Of a stretch of DNA of 64,000 nt, positions 46,499-54,394 are shown one piece after another. Numbering within the stretch: position 1 is the stretch's first letter; each line of letters begins with the position of its first letter. The translations under genes were made by a program, and so were the position numbers. The stretch covers positions 2,013,501 through 2,077,500 of the forward strand of contig NC_008576.1 in assembly GCF_000014865.1 (NCBI RefSeq). The letters run 5' to 3'. The stretch is from Magnetococcus marinus MC-1 (lineage in GTDB: Bacteria; Pseudomonadota; Magnetococcia; Magnetococcales; Magnetococcaceae). Below the pieces are notes generated by a model, which worked only from the letters and a program-made list of their open reading frames with translations, ran no database searches and was not told the DNA's origin.

Positions 46499-47263
46499 TT
46501 AAAAGTGATTTCGTAATTGGCGTATATAGGCAAAACATGCCTCAGCCGAGGCCGCCTGCTGACCCACGGCGGTACGAAACTGGGTGTCATCACAGCGTAA
46601 AAAAGGGTTGTATTGTTTCTCTTCCGCCAAGCGGCTGGGCAGCGTTGGTTTGCCCAACTGACGGGTTTGTTGGGCCCGTTGCCACGGGGCGGCCAAGGGC
46701 TCCTGCTGACCGGGTAAGCTACGCGCAAACCGCAGGTTGGTCAGTGTATATTCATGGGCACAACAGAGCCGGGTGGTCTCTGGTAAGGCCCTTAAGATGA
46801 GCAGGCTTTGCCACATCTGTTGGGGGGTGCCCTCAAACAGTCGACCGCAACCATAGCTGAATAGCGTATCCCCTGCAAACAAACAATCGGCAATGTGGTA
46901 GCAGAGGTGGCCTGAGGTATGGCCAGGGGTGTGGTAGGTGTCGACTTGATGGGGGCCTAGACAAAAGGTTTGCCCCCCCCGTAGGGCTTCATCCAACGGG
47001 GGAAGACGGTGGGCATCCAGAGCGCTGCCCAGCACCCGGGCATGATGCTTGCGTTGCAATGGCGCAACGCCATCAATATGATCCCCGTGGTGGTGGGTGA
47101 GTAAAATATGGCTTAAACGTAATCCGTGCTGTTGAAGATAGTCTGTGACCGGTTCAGCCTGGCCTGGGTCAACCACCGCCACGGCACCGGGTTCGGTTGG
47201 AAAACACCAGATATAGTTATCTTCCCAGGCGGGTAGGGGCGTTACCTCAAGTGGAATGGTCAT
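46499..47263 (-). CDS. gloB: Hydroxyacylglutathione hydrolase (glyoxalase II)
   Basis: A 254-residue metallo-beta-lactamase-fold enzyme that hydrolyses S-lactoylglutathione. It has the metal motif THHHGDH at about residues 56-62, PLPAWEDNYIWCF at the start, VDPGQAEPVTDYL, HTPGHTSGHLCYH and FAGDTLFSYGCGRLFEGTPQQMW. The C-terminal HEYTLTNLRFARSL is the substrate-binding helix typical of GloB. It is divergent from the methyltransferase at 47398. Confidence 0.95.
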   Translation of the reverse strand: MTIPLEVTPLPAWEDNYIWCFPTEPGAVAVVDPGQAEPVTDYLQQHGLRLSHILLTHHHGDHIDGVAPLQRKHHARVLGSALDAHRLPPLDEALRGGQTFCLGPHQVDTYHTPGHTSGHLCYHIADCLFAGDTLFSYGCGRLFEGTPQQMWQSLLILRALPETTRLCCAHEYTLTNLRFARSLPGQQEPLAAPWQRAQQTRQLGKPTLPSRLAEEKQYNPFLRCDDTQFRTAVGQQAASAEACFAYIRQLRNHF

Positions 47264-47397
47264 AAAATCGTCGCTCCGGTTGGGGGATCGGGTTGGCAGT
47301 TGGCGAGATCCCGATTACAATTTTAGGCGGATGCGTTCAAAGAGGCAATGTTGCACGGTTTGTTCGTGGTAGCCCAACCATAGCAAAGGTTCTAACT

Positions 47398-48168
47398 ATG
47401 AATCTGGAAGCGCTCTCTCTTCAGCGTTGGTATGCATCCCAGCAGGGTTATTGTGTCAGTAATATTTTAGGCGAAACCCTTAAAGCTTGGTTAAAAAATC
47501 GCCCGGTAGAGACCACCTTGGCCCTGGGTTATGCCCAGCCTTACCTGCCGGAGTTAACCTCGGCTTCAAAACGGTTGCTCATCGGTACCCCCGCCGAAAT
47601 GGGGGTCGTGCGGCGGGCCAGTTGTGATGGCTGTTATGGGCAGCTTATCCTGCGTCCCGATGCCCTGCCGGTAGCGGATGCCTCGATAGACCGGGTGGTG
47701 ATGTGCCATTTGATGGAAGGGCTGGGGGATACCAATGGGGTGTTGCGTGAGGTGTGGCGGGTGCTTAAACCAGGCGGACGGCTGCTCTGTGTGGTGCCCA
47801 ACCGAGGAGGATGGTGGGCCAGACGGGATGGTTCACCCTTTGGTTGGGGGCGCCCCTTTTCGCCACGGCAGTTGAGCGAACAGTTGGAAGATGCCTTATT
47901 TGTTACTCGCCAGACCAGTTTTGCCCTATTTATGCCCCCTTTTTCCAGCCCGCGCCTCATTAGGGGTGCCAGCCGTTGGGAAAAGGCCGGGCAGCGGTGG
48001 TTTGCCCCCTTGGGTGGGGTGATCTTTTGCGAAGCCGAAAAATTGGTGTATGCCATGACCCCTTTGAAAGTAAAAAGCTTTATCCGTAAAGTGTCCGTGC
48101 CTGCCATCGAACGCGTTATCCTACCCAAACAGCACCGTGAAGCTGTTAAGGGGAGGGATGATGTCTGA
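47398..48168 (+). CDS. SAM-dependent methyltransferase
   Basis: A 256-residue protein. The SAM region is modified but visible (VETTLALGYAQPYLPEL, RLLIGTPAEMGVVRR); LPVADASIDRVVMCHLMEGLGD and LREVWRVLKPGGRLLCVVPNRGGWW are classic methyltransferase marks. The ATG at 47398 has AAGG upstream; a longer start at 47293 would run into the gloB promoter. Such genes next to gloB appear in many proteobacteria, and the substrate is unknown. Its 3' end overlaps the xerD start by 11 bases, so they are coupled. Confidence 0.85.
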   Translation: MNLEALSLQRWYASQQGYCVSNILGETLKAWLKNRPVETTLALGYAQPYLPELTSASKRLLIGTPAEMGVVRRASCDGCYGQLILRPDALPVADASIDRVVMCHLMEGLGDTNGVLREVWRVLKPGGRLLCVVPNRGGWWARRDGSPFGWGRPFSPRQLSEQLEDALFVTRQTSFALFMPPFSSPRLIRGASRWEKAGQRWFAPLGGVIFCEAEKLVYAMTPLKVKSFIRKVSVPAIERVILPKQHREAVKGRDDV

Positions 48169-49051
48169 TTATCGCTTGATGGAACGATTTCTCGATGAGC
48201 TGCTCATTGAGCATGGTCTTGCGGCCAACACCCTGATAGCCTATCGGCGCGACTTGGATGCTCTGCGCAGCTTTTGCGCCAGTCGCAACCTGACCCTGCC
48301 CGAGATCCAACGCCAGGATGTTTTGGAGTATATTGGTGAGCTGGCACAAAAAAGCCTGACCCCCTCAACGGTAGCCCGCAAACTCTCCGCTATGCGGCGG
48401 CTATTTCGGCATCTGGTGGATAAAGGTATTCGTAGCGAAGACCCCACCGGTGGTGTCTATCGACCTAAACCCCAACGAAAACTGCCCAACACCCTAAGCG
48501 AAGCGGAGACCGAAGCACTGCTCTATGCGCCGGATACCAGCACCGAATTGGGTATGCGGGATGCCGCCATGCTGGAGCTGATGTATGCTACCGGTCTACG
48601 GGTTTCGGAACTGGTTACGCTGACCCTGGACGGTTTGGACGAAGAGAATGGTTTTGTGCGGGTGATCGGTAAAGGCAATAAAGAGCGCATTGTACCCATG
48701 GGGGAGGCCGCCACCGAAATGGTGATCCGCTACCGGCACAGCGCCCGCCAAGTGTTGCTTAAAGGGGGGCGCTGTAATGACCTGTTTTTGAGCAATCGCG
48801 GGGCCGCAATGACGCGGCATAATTTTTGGCACATTGTCAAACGCTATGCCTATGAGGCAAATATTATGAAACCGCTCTCCCCACATGGTATCCGGCACGC
48901 CTTTGCCACGCACCTGCTCAACCATGGGGCTGACCTGCGGGCGGTACAGATGATGTTGGGGCATGCCGATATTTCAACCACCGAAATCTATACCCACGTC
49001 GCCAATGCTCGTCTAAAAAAATTGCACGACCAACTGCACCCTAGAGGATGA
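48158..49051 (+). CDS. xerD: Tyrosine recombinase XerD/XerC
   Basis: A 297-residue recombinase resolving chromosome dimers at dif. It has a SAM-like N-terminal domain (FLDELLIEHGLAANTLIAYRRDL), then catalytic Arg in ATGLRVSELVTL, HGIRHAFATHLLNHGADL with the His-x-x-Arg box, the second His in MLGHADISTTEIYTHV and its catalytic Tyr. AAGGGGAGGG precedes two adjacent ATGs (48158 and 48161). XerC and XerD are not told apart with certainty; the length and RAVQMMLGHADISTT favour XerD. It overlaps the preceding methyltransferase and abuts the SDR gene. Confidence 0.9.
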   Translation: MMSDYRLMERFLDELLIEHGLAANTLIAYRRDLDALRSFCASRNLTLPEIQRQDVLEYIGELAQKSLTPSTVARKLSAMRRLFRHLVDKGIRSEDPTGGVYRPKPQRKLPNTLSEAETEALLYAPDTSTELGMRDAAMLELMYATGLRVSELVTLTLDGLDEENGFVRVIGKGNKERIVPMGEAATEMVIRYRHSARQVLLKGGRCNDLFLSNRGAAMTRHNFWHIVKRYAYEANIMKPLSPHGIRHAFATHLLNHGADLRAVQMMLGHADISTTEIYTHVANARLKKLHDQLHPRG

Positions 49052-50155
49052 ATGGAGTCTCCGGTGTCTGAACAGAATGGGTGGCAAGAGCCTGAAGAAA
49101 AACATGCCGTTGCGCGGCTTGCCGATGGGGTTAAAGGGGCCTTGGCACTCTTTTTAGCGTCGCCTTTTATTGTGTTTTTAGTGATTTTGTGGCCCATCTA
49201 TCGGTGGGCTGAAATGAAAGAGGGTAACCCCCCGCCAGAGCCATTTTGGAATCCCTTTCTGGAGCGCTATTTTCCCCACCGGGCCTATAAAAAAGAGCTG
49301 CCACAACTAGAACCCTTCGAGCGGGAACAGCGGCGTGCCGCCTACCGTGAAGCCGCTTTGGCCGCAGCCAGCACCCCGCAGCCGGTGGAGAGCCATGGCT
49401 TTGTGCTGGCCCCCAATGCCCCGCAAACCGAGGGTGCGGAGCGGGTGGCGCTGGTCACCGGTGGCAGCAGTCAACTGGGGCAGGCCATTGTGCAGGCGCT
49501 GATGGAACAAAATTACCGCGTCGCGCTGGTCTGTTTTGAGTCAGACGCGACGGCGATGATCCAGCGTTACCCCATGCAAGAGGCTAAAATACAAAGTTTT
49601 ACGTGTGATTTGCGTAATCCCGAAGCCATTGAAACGCTGGTGGGGCAGGTGGTGCGCCACTTTGGGCAGTTGGATGTGGTGGTGCATAATGCCGCACGTT
49701 TTGAGCCCGACCATGAAGAAAACCCAAGCTGGCAGAGCCTGGAGAATCTTTTTAAAGTTAATGTCATGGGACCCTTATGGTTATCCCTTAAGGCAGCCCC
49801 CTGGATGCGCAGTGGCCCTGCGGGGGGGGGACATATTATTCAAATTGGGGATATTTGGGGGGAACGGCCCTTGCTGGGTTATAGTGGTTATAGCAGCAGT
49901 AAAGCGGCGCTGCATATGGCGGGTCGCTCTTTGGCGCGGGAGTTGGCCCCCGAAATTCGGGTCAATACCATCGCCCCAGGTGCGGTGTTTCCCCAAGGGG
50001 AGGATGATCGGGCTTACCAAGTGCTGCTGTCGAACACCCCCTTGGCCGCAGAGGCAGGACCGCTGGGGGTGATTACCGCCCTTAACTATCTGTTGGCCAC
50101 CCCGTTTGTGACCGGACAGGTGCTGCATGTGGATGGTGGTCGGCTGCTGCGTTAA
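49052..50155 (+). CDS. Short-chain dehydrogenase with N-terminal membrane segment
   Basis: A 367-residue protein whose start codon directly follows the xerD stop. Residues about 25-55 hold one transmembrane helix (GALALFLASPFIVFLVILW). A charged linker follows to about residue 125. The SDR domain then begins with the NAD(P)-binding motif VALVTGGSSQLGQAI, continues with VVVHNAARFEPD, the active-site YSGYSSSKAALHMAGRSL (Tyr-x3-Lys) and VNTIAPGAVFPQGE, and resembles pteridine-reductase-like SDRs. The membrane anchor on an SDR is unusual. The substrate is unknown. Confidence 0.85.
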   Translation: MESPVSEQNGWQEPEEKHAVARLADGVKGALALFLASPFIVFLVILWPIYRWAEMKEGNPPPEPFWNPFLERYFPHRAYKKELPQLEPFEREQRRAAYREAALAAASTPQPVESHGFVLAPNAPQTEGAERVALVTGGSSQLGQAIVQALMEQNYRVALVCFESDATAMIQRYPMQEAKIQSFTCDLRNPEAIETLVGQVVRHFGQLDVVVHNAARFEPDHEENPSWQSLENLFKVNVMGPLWLSLKAAPWMRSGPAGGGHIIQIGDIWGERPLLGYSGYSSSKAALHMAGRSLARELAPEIRVNTIAPGAVFPQGEDDRAYQVLLSNTPLAAEAGPLGVITALNYLLATPFVTGQVLHVDGGRLLR

Positions 50156-50285
50156 TAAGGGGCAGCCCAGAGGGGGGTTCACAATATTATGGGGAAAACC
50201 GCAAAGGCTTTGGGATTTTGATGCCTTTGCCTAAAGGAGAGAGTATACTCCCCCACGGTTAGGTTTTTCCTTATAGGGGAAGTTT

Positions 50286-51119
50286 ATGAAGCAGTTTGTG
50301 ATCGACTCGATCAGTCCTGTGGATATGATCTCTTGGGCGGTGACCGCACTCTTTTTTTGCGGGGCTGCGTTGATCTATGGGGGGGATGTGCCCACCGCTT
50401 TTATTGGCGCTGGCGGCGTGGTGCTGACCATGTTTTTAGTGGGTACGGCCATCGAAGTGATGATCGAAACCCTGAAGGATGTTAAAGGCATTGGCACCCT
50501 AACCGGCTTTTTAACCAATGGCCCCGAAGCGCTGGTGGTGGTGGTGGGCTTGGTGGCCGGAGATGTGCTGTTTGCCGCATCGACCCCCTTGGGCTCCAAC
50601 TATATGAACCCCGTGCTGCTGCTGCTGGCGGGCATTGTCGTTGGCCGATTTGCCCTGATTTTTACGGTAAAGCCCCTCTATACCTGGCTTGCTATTTTTC
50701 TTACCGCCGCTTTGGCTGGGGGTTTTTATCTGATTCCTCCGAGCGGTTATCTCTATTGGATGATCGCTGCCTCGCTGGTTGGGTTGGCGCTCTTTTTTAT
50801 GCGTCCAGCAGAAGAAGAGGGCAAGGCCGACGATATTGTGATTGCCAAAACATGGTTTTTCCCCGCCTTAGTGATTTTGTTGGCGGGGGGCTACTTCTTG
50901 GACCCGGTGGTCAACTTTGCTTCGACTGCCTCCAATGTACCCAAAGGGGTGATCGGCTTTGTGGTGCTCTCTACCCTGACCAGTTGGCCGGAGTTTAAAT
51001 CCACCATGGCCCTGCTGCGCCGTAACCGGGGGACCTCGGCGATTCTCAATATTGTGGTGAGCAATATCACCAATCTATGGCTGGCCGCCGCTGGCGTGAT
51101 GGTCTATCTGGCGCTGTAA
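50286..51119 (+). CDS. CaCA-family cation/proton antiporter-like protein
   Basis: A 277-residue membrane protein with about nine segments. Two alpha-repeat-like regions of the Ca2+/cation antiporter family are visible: GTAIEVMIETLKDVKGIG followed by TNGPEALVVVVGLVAGDVL near residues 55-95, and STLTSWPEFKSTMALL with NIVVSNITNLWLAAAG near 235-270. The family is usually 300-400 residues, so this is a short form. The ion is uncertain: calcium or another cation. A hairpin at 51149-51181 follows, and it converges on the Leu/Gly/Met-rich operon. Confidence 0.85.
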   Translation: MKQFVIDSISPVDMISWAVTALFFCGAALIYGGDVPTAFIGAGGVVLTMFLVGTAIEVMIETLKDVKGIGTLTGFLTNGPEALVVVVGLVAGDVLFAASTPLGSNYMNPVLLLLAGIVVGRFALIFTVKPLYTWLAIFLTAALAGGFYLIPPSGYLYWMIAASLVGLALFFMRPAEEEGKADDIVIAKTWFFPALVILLAGGYFLDPVVNFASTASNVPKGVIGFVVLSTLTSWPEFKSTMALLRRNRGTSAILNIVVSNITNLWLAAAGVMVYLAL

Positions 51120-51148
51120 ATCATCGGTAATCGCCTACGCCGCGATGG

Positions 51149-51181
51149 GGGTGGAGTTGAGGAAGAGACTCTTCTCCACCC
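51149..51181. terminator. Hairpin between convergent exchanger and Leu/Gly-rich operon
   Basis: GGGTGGAG (51149-51156) pairs with CTCCACCC (51174-51181), with AAGAG/CTCTT as an inner stem. It lies between two convergent transcription units and could terminate both; no T-run is seen. Confidence 0.6.
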
Positions 51182-51220
51182 GTGCCTTACAATGGTTCAG
51201 ATAATCTTGGGCGTGAAGGT

Positions 51221-51430
51221 TTATGCTTGGGATTGAACCATTTTACGCCAAGCGATCCATGCCGCCACGGACAAGCCCAACGCAAGCCACGCGCCCAAGC
51301 CTAAGCCCATGCCAAGCCCCAGACCGGCCTCTTTGATAAACTGAGCCTTAGCCACCGTGGCGATGCTCAGTTTGGCTGCGCCAACCCCTCCTGTAGTAGG
51401 TAAGGCGCTTGCTGCTGCGGAAATAGCCAT
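51221..51430 (-). CDS. Small MamG/Mms6-like Leu/Gly/Met-rich membrane protein
   Basis: A 69-residue protein. After an Ala-rich, partly charged front (MAISAAASALPTTGGVGAAK) comes EAGLGLGMGLGLGAWLALGL followed by a hydrophobic end and a short basic tail (AWRKMVQSQA). LGLGMGLGLGAW closely matches the LGLGLGLGAWGP motif shared by the magnetosome proteins Mms6, MamD and MamG. The acidic iron-binding tail of Mms6 is absent. AGGAG lies seven bases before the ATG. It is the last gene of a minus-strand operon; its relation to magnetosomes is inferred. A pore-forming peptide is an alternative. Confidence 0.7.
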   Translation of the reverse strand: MAISAAASALPTTGGVGAAKLSIATVAKAQFIKEAGLGLGMGLGLGAWLALGLSVAAWIAWRKMVQSQA

Positions 51431-51447
51431 GGTTGAGCTCCTATGCT

Positions 51448-51666
51448 TTAAGGTAAACGATCAAACTGACGTTGATAACTGCGGTAAAGTAGATAACCTG
51501 CCCCAGCAATACCCAAAACCCATATGCCGACCCCTAAACCCATGCCAGCCCCCATCCCGAGCCCTTTGATCAAGTGAGACTGTACGGCTACCTTGAGCAA
51601 GGATGAGCCGGTGGCGCTGTTGGCCGCTCCTGCTGATGCGGCGGCATTAATGGCTGGAAAATTCAT
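51448..51666 (-). CDS. Small MamG/Mms6-like Gly/Met-rich membrane protein
   Basis: A 72-residue paralogue of the gene at 51221. It has an Ala/Ser-rich start (MNFPAINAAASAGAANSAT), a mixed helix (LLKVAVQSHLIKG) and the Gly/Met segment GLGMGAGMGLGVGIWVLG, then a hydrophobic and basic end (YLLYRSYQRQFDRLP). AGAGGGG lies before the ATG at 51666; longer upstream frames look like read-through of non-coding sequence. The order front-segment, Gly-zipper, basic tail is as in its neighbour and weaker than the Mms6 motif. Confidence 0.65.
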   Translation of the reverse strand: MNFPAINAAASAGAANSATGSSLLKVAVQSHLIKGLGMGAGMGLGVGIWVLGIAGAGYLLYRSYQRQFDRLP

Positions 51667-51778
51667 GTCCGTCCCCTCTAAAAGGATTGCCGTGACAAAG
51701 GTGATACCTGTGGCTGTGCTAAGCCGCATTTGGCTTTTTTGGCAAGCGGTCGGGACATCCTGCCGCTTTGGCCCAGCA

Positions 51779-52252
51779 TCAACGGGTCTGCCTCTTGGCA
51801 AGACGGTAGACCCCATAACCCAATACACCCGCAATTCCGAGCACCAGTAGCGCAGGTCCCAAAGAAAGGCCGCTAGCCGCAGCCGGAAGCATAAGGGCTT
51901 GTCCACCACCAGCGGTTAACGCCCCTTTGCTCGCCGCCCGAGCGGCCATGGCTCCTTTACCGGCTGCCTTGGCAGCCATGGCTCCTTTACCGGCTGCCTT
52001 GGCAGCCATGGCTCCTTTACCCATTTGAGCGGTGACCTTCCCCGCCCCGCTTTGCATGCACCCTGCTGCACCAGCTTTGGCCGCCAATGGGCTTTTACCT
52101 GCCCCACCCGCCATGGCCCCTGAGCCCGACTTGGTGAGGTTGCCGGTTGCTCCCGGCGTAGCATGCCCGCCCTTGGTTAGGAAAGGGGCGGCAGCCGGGT
52201 TTGGGTTGGCACAGCCTGCGGGCACGGTCACATTTGGCAGTATGGTGTTCAT
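51779..52252 (-). CDS. Mms6/MamD-like Ala/Lys/Gly-repeat membrane protein
   Basis: A 157-residue protein, the largest of the operon. Residues 1-65 are Pro/Ala/Gly-rich with three Cys. Residues about 70-115 repeat GKGAMAAKAA two to three times, recalling the AAKTG-type repeats at the N-terminus of Mms6. A hydrophobic segment (LSLGPALLVLGIAGVLGYG) ends in a basic tail (VYRLAKRQTR). The magnetosome link is by these patterns only; the acidic C-terminus of Mms6 is absent. GGAGG lies before the ATG at 52252. It is followed by the two paralogues, all on the minus strand. Confidence 0.6.
   Translation of the reverse strand: MNTILPNVTVPAGCANPNPAAAPFLTKGGHATPGATGNLTKSGSGAMAGGAGKSPLAAKAGAAGCMQSGAGKVTAQMGKGAMAAKAAGKGAMAAKAAGKGAMAARAASKGALTAGGGQALMLPAAASGLSLGPALLVLGIAGVLGYGVYRLAKRQTR
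51942..52020 (-). repeat. 30-bp tandem repeat in the Mms6-like gene
   Basis: The 30 bases at 51961-51990 recur exactly at 51991-52020, with a shortened third copy of 19 bases before them at 51942-51960. They encode the ten-residue unit GKGAMAAKAA, and the DNA is identical between the two full copies, so the repeat is young or corrected. Confidence 0.9.
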
Positions 52253-52280
52253 GGTTTCGCCTCCATTAGCTGACGGAGTG

Positions 52281-52388
52281 TCAGAAAAAGTAGTGGTGAC
52301 GCCTTAAAAAATCGAGGCTGTCCTTAACATTTTTAACCGCCAACCATAAGGCGAAGAAAAGTATGAATATGCCGAGTATCTGTAACAT
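52281..52388 (-). CDS. 35-residue membrane peptide at the head of the operon
   Basis: A gene too short for most gene callers, encoding a hydrophobic front (MLQILGIFILFFALWLAV) and a positively charged tail (KNVKDSLDFLRRHHYFF). An excellent AAGGAGG lies six bases before the ATG at 52388, and the stop is 28 bases before the next gene's start. One transmembrane helix with a basic cytoplasmic tail is expected. The function is unknown; it belongs to the same minus-strand unit. Confidence 0.6.
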   Translation of the reverse strand: MLQILGIFILFFALWLAVKNVKDSLDFLRRHHYFF

Positions 52389-52467
52389 GGTACCCCTCCT
52401 TGTAAGGTTGCTTGAGACCGGGCGAGGGGATAAAGATCTCCCTTGATCGAGGGGTATATCCCGCGAT

Positions 52468-52770
52468 TTAGGTTCTCAAATGCTCCTCGGAAAACGCACC
52501 ATGAACCAAGCTGCAACCCATGCTTGACGCCCGTGCTCCGTGATCGAGATCCAGGACAAGCTGCACCCGTAAACGCTCTGGAAGAAACGTATCAATCCAC
52601 CGCTCCAGTAGCAGAACGGCTGCTGGTGTTGGCGATGTTGGTAATTGATGAAAACCGGCTACAACCCAAGCTTCGACATTGATCCGGTAGCCGCTAAACC
52701 GTTCGGCCAGCCAGTTGTGTATCTTTGGGTAGTTGTCCAACGTAACCATCGCAACGCTTTCCCTGTTCAT
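52468..52770 (-). CDS. Hypothetical 100-residue protein
   Basis: An unrecognised protein (NWLAERFSGYRINVEAW, PERLRVQLVLDLDHGARA), soluble and mixed helix/strand. It lies 79 bases upstream of the 35-residue peptide and is divergent from the sigma-54 activator at 52991. The ribosome-binding site is weak (GGATGGAATGAGCG). It may be the first gene of the Mms6-like operon. Confidence 0.5.
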   Translation of the reverse strand: MNRESVAMVTLDNYPKIHNWLAERFSGYRINVEAWVVAGFHQLPTSPTPAAVLLLERWIDTFLPERLRVQLVLDLDHGARASSMGCSLVHGAFSEEHLRT

Positions 52771-52922
52771 CGCTCATTCCATCCGTGCGTGTTCGACTTG
52801 GTCGGCTGTTGCTCTTCTACATCTCATAATGCATGCCTATTTTGACGTTTGCGGGTATTTTTAGTAAATTCAATATATTTCATATAGATATGTTCTTTTA
52901 TTAGGAGGTTTGCGTTTCTGCG

Positions 52923-52944
52923 ATATAGACATATATGTCTATAT
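52923..52944. promoter_or_regulatory. 22-bp perfect palindrome before the sigma-54 activator gene
   Basis: A perfect palindrome centred on GACATATATGTC, extended by six-base AT-rich arms, lies 46 bases before the ATG at 52991 in an AT-rich divergent region. A second smaller palindrome, TGACATGTCA, lies near 52954-52963. Such sites are usual operators for a dimeric or autoregulating protein. Confidence 0.6.
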
Positions 52945-52990
52945 GTGTTATGAATGACATGTCAAAAATGTCCTCTATGGAGGTGAGTTT

Positions 52991-54394
52991 ATGAGCGTAA
53001 CGCCACGTCCAGAGCATCTGGAGTCGCTTTTTTACCAAACGGATCCCGCCACGCTGTTGGATGCCAACTACCATATTCTTGCCACCAACCTCGCTTATCG
53101 CACGGCATTTCATCAAGGTCATGAGGTGGCGGGACGCGCTTGCTATGACGTTTCCCATGGATTTAACCGCCCTTGTGACGAGGTCGGCGAGTGTTGCCCC
53201 TTAAAATTGAGCATCCAATCGGGGGTGCGCTCAACGATGTTGCATGTACACCACCTAGCTCATGGTAAAGAGTATGTGCGTGTAGAAATTGAGCCGATTT
53301 TTGACGGGGCCGAAAGTGCGCTTTATTACAAAGAAGTGTTGCGGCGCACCTTTATCGCGAGTGCCGAACCCAAAGCCCATGGTTTGGTGGGAACCAGCCA
53401 CGCCTTTATCAATTTGTTGGAAAAGGTGCATCAGGTCGCACCAGAGAGTGTGCCGGTCCTGCTGACGGGAGAGTCCGGGACAGGTAAAGAGCTGATCGCA
53501 CGGGCTGTACACGATGCCAGCAACCGGGCCAATGGTCCCTTTGTGCCGGTCGAGTGCAGCGGGTTGACAGAAACACTGTTTGAAAGTGAGTTGTTTGGAC
53601 ACCGCAAGGGGGCTTTTACCGGGGCTTTGAGCGATAAACAAGGGCTGGTCGAAGCCGCCAGAGGCGGCACACTGTTTCTCGATGAAATTGGTGATGTGCC
53701 GCTGCTGCAACAGGTTAAACTGTTGCGTTTGTTAGAGTCCCATACCTTTCGTAAGGTTGGGGAGACAGAGGTGAAAAAAGCCGATTTTCGGCTCGTCTGC
53801 GCGACCAACCGAAACCTGGACGAAAGGATGGCACAGGGCCTGTTCAGACGGGATCTCTACTACCGTATCAGCACGTTCCCCATTAAGCTGCCAGCTTTGA
53901 GAGAAAGACGGCAGGATATTGGGTTGTTGGCCCACTCCATTTTGATGCGTGTCGCCCCAGAACGTAAACTACGGCTCAGCCAAGGTGCCGAGCAGTTGCT
54001 GAAAAATTACGCCTTTCCCGGTAACATTCGCGAGTTGCTTAACCTGCTGGAAAGGGCACGTATTCTAAGCTCTGAAAATCAGCTATCCACCCATCATTTT
54101 CCCGCGCTCTGCCACGAAACCACCGCCACCGATGCCGCGCCGACGATCCATCCCCACTTTGTACCACCGGAAGATAAGATCCTTTCATTAAAGGCACTGG
54201 AACAGCGCTATCTTTCGTTCCTGCTTGAGAGACACACGGGTAACCAGGAATACCTCGCTCAAGCGCTGGGCGTAAGTCTGCGCACCTTAACACGCAAAAT
54301 AGCCGCATTAAAACGTAGCACGGGTAGAGCCACCCCCGAGGCGGGCAGCCTAAAATCAGGACAAGATAGGCTTGTTTGTGAGCGGTCGTCTTAG
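52991..54394 (+). CDS. Sigma-54-dependent activator with PAS-like Cys domain
   Basis: A 467-residue NtrC-family regulator. Residues 1-125 are PAS-like with four to six cysteines ([24 protein letters not shown]), an arrangement seen in redox- or metal-responsive PAS proteins. The AAA+ domain follows: [11 protein letters not shown] at residues 160-170, GAFTGA at 207-212 (the sigma-54 contact), [43 protein letters not shown] and [15 protein letters not shown] Fis-type helix-turn-helix ends the protein ([20 protein letters not shown]). No receiver domain is present. TGGAGG lies before the ATG. It is divergent from the operon at 51221-52770, which it may control. Confidence 0.92.
   Translation: MSVTPRPEHLESLFYQTDPATLLDANYHILATNLAYRTAFHQGHEVAGRACYDVSHGFNRPCDEVGECCPLKLSIQSGVRSTMLHVHHLAHGKEYVRVEIEPIFDGAESALYYKEVLRRTFIASAEPKAHGLVGTSHAFINLLEKVHQVAPESVPVLLTGESGTGKELIARAVHDASNRANGPFVPVECSGLTETLFESELFGHRKGAFTGALSDKQGLVEAARGGTLFLDEIGDVPLLQQVKLLRLLESHTFRKVGETEVKKADFRLVCATNRNLDERMAQGLFRRDLYYRISTFPIKLPALRERRQDIGLLAHSILMRVAPERKLRLSQGAEQLLKNYAFPGNIRELLNLLERARILSSENQLSTHHFPALCHETTATDAAPTIHPHFVPPEDKILSLKALEQRYLSFLLERHTGNQEYLAQALGVSLRTLTRKIAALKRSTGRATPEAGSLKSGQDRLVCERSS

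Noticed and set aside
51221-52388. Naming the three peptides mms6, mamD or mamG
   Set aside because: Motif resemblance is good, but the acidic tail of Mms6 is absent and no mam gene is in the window, so symbols would overstate it.
52771-52990. Sigma-54 -24/-12 promoter for the peptide operon
   Set aside because: I searched both strands by eye for GG and GC spaced ten with the usual flanking bases and saw no convincing match.
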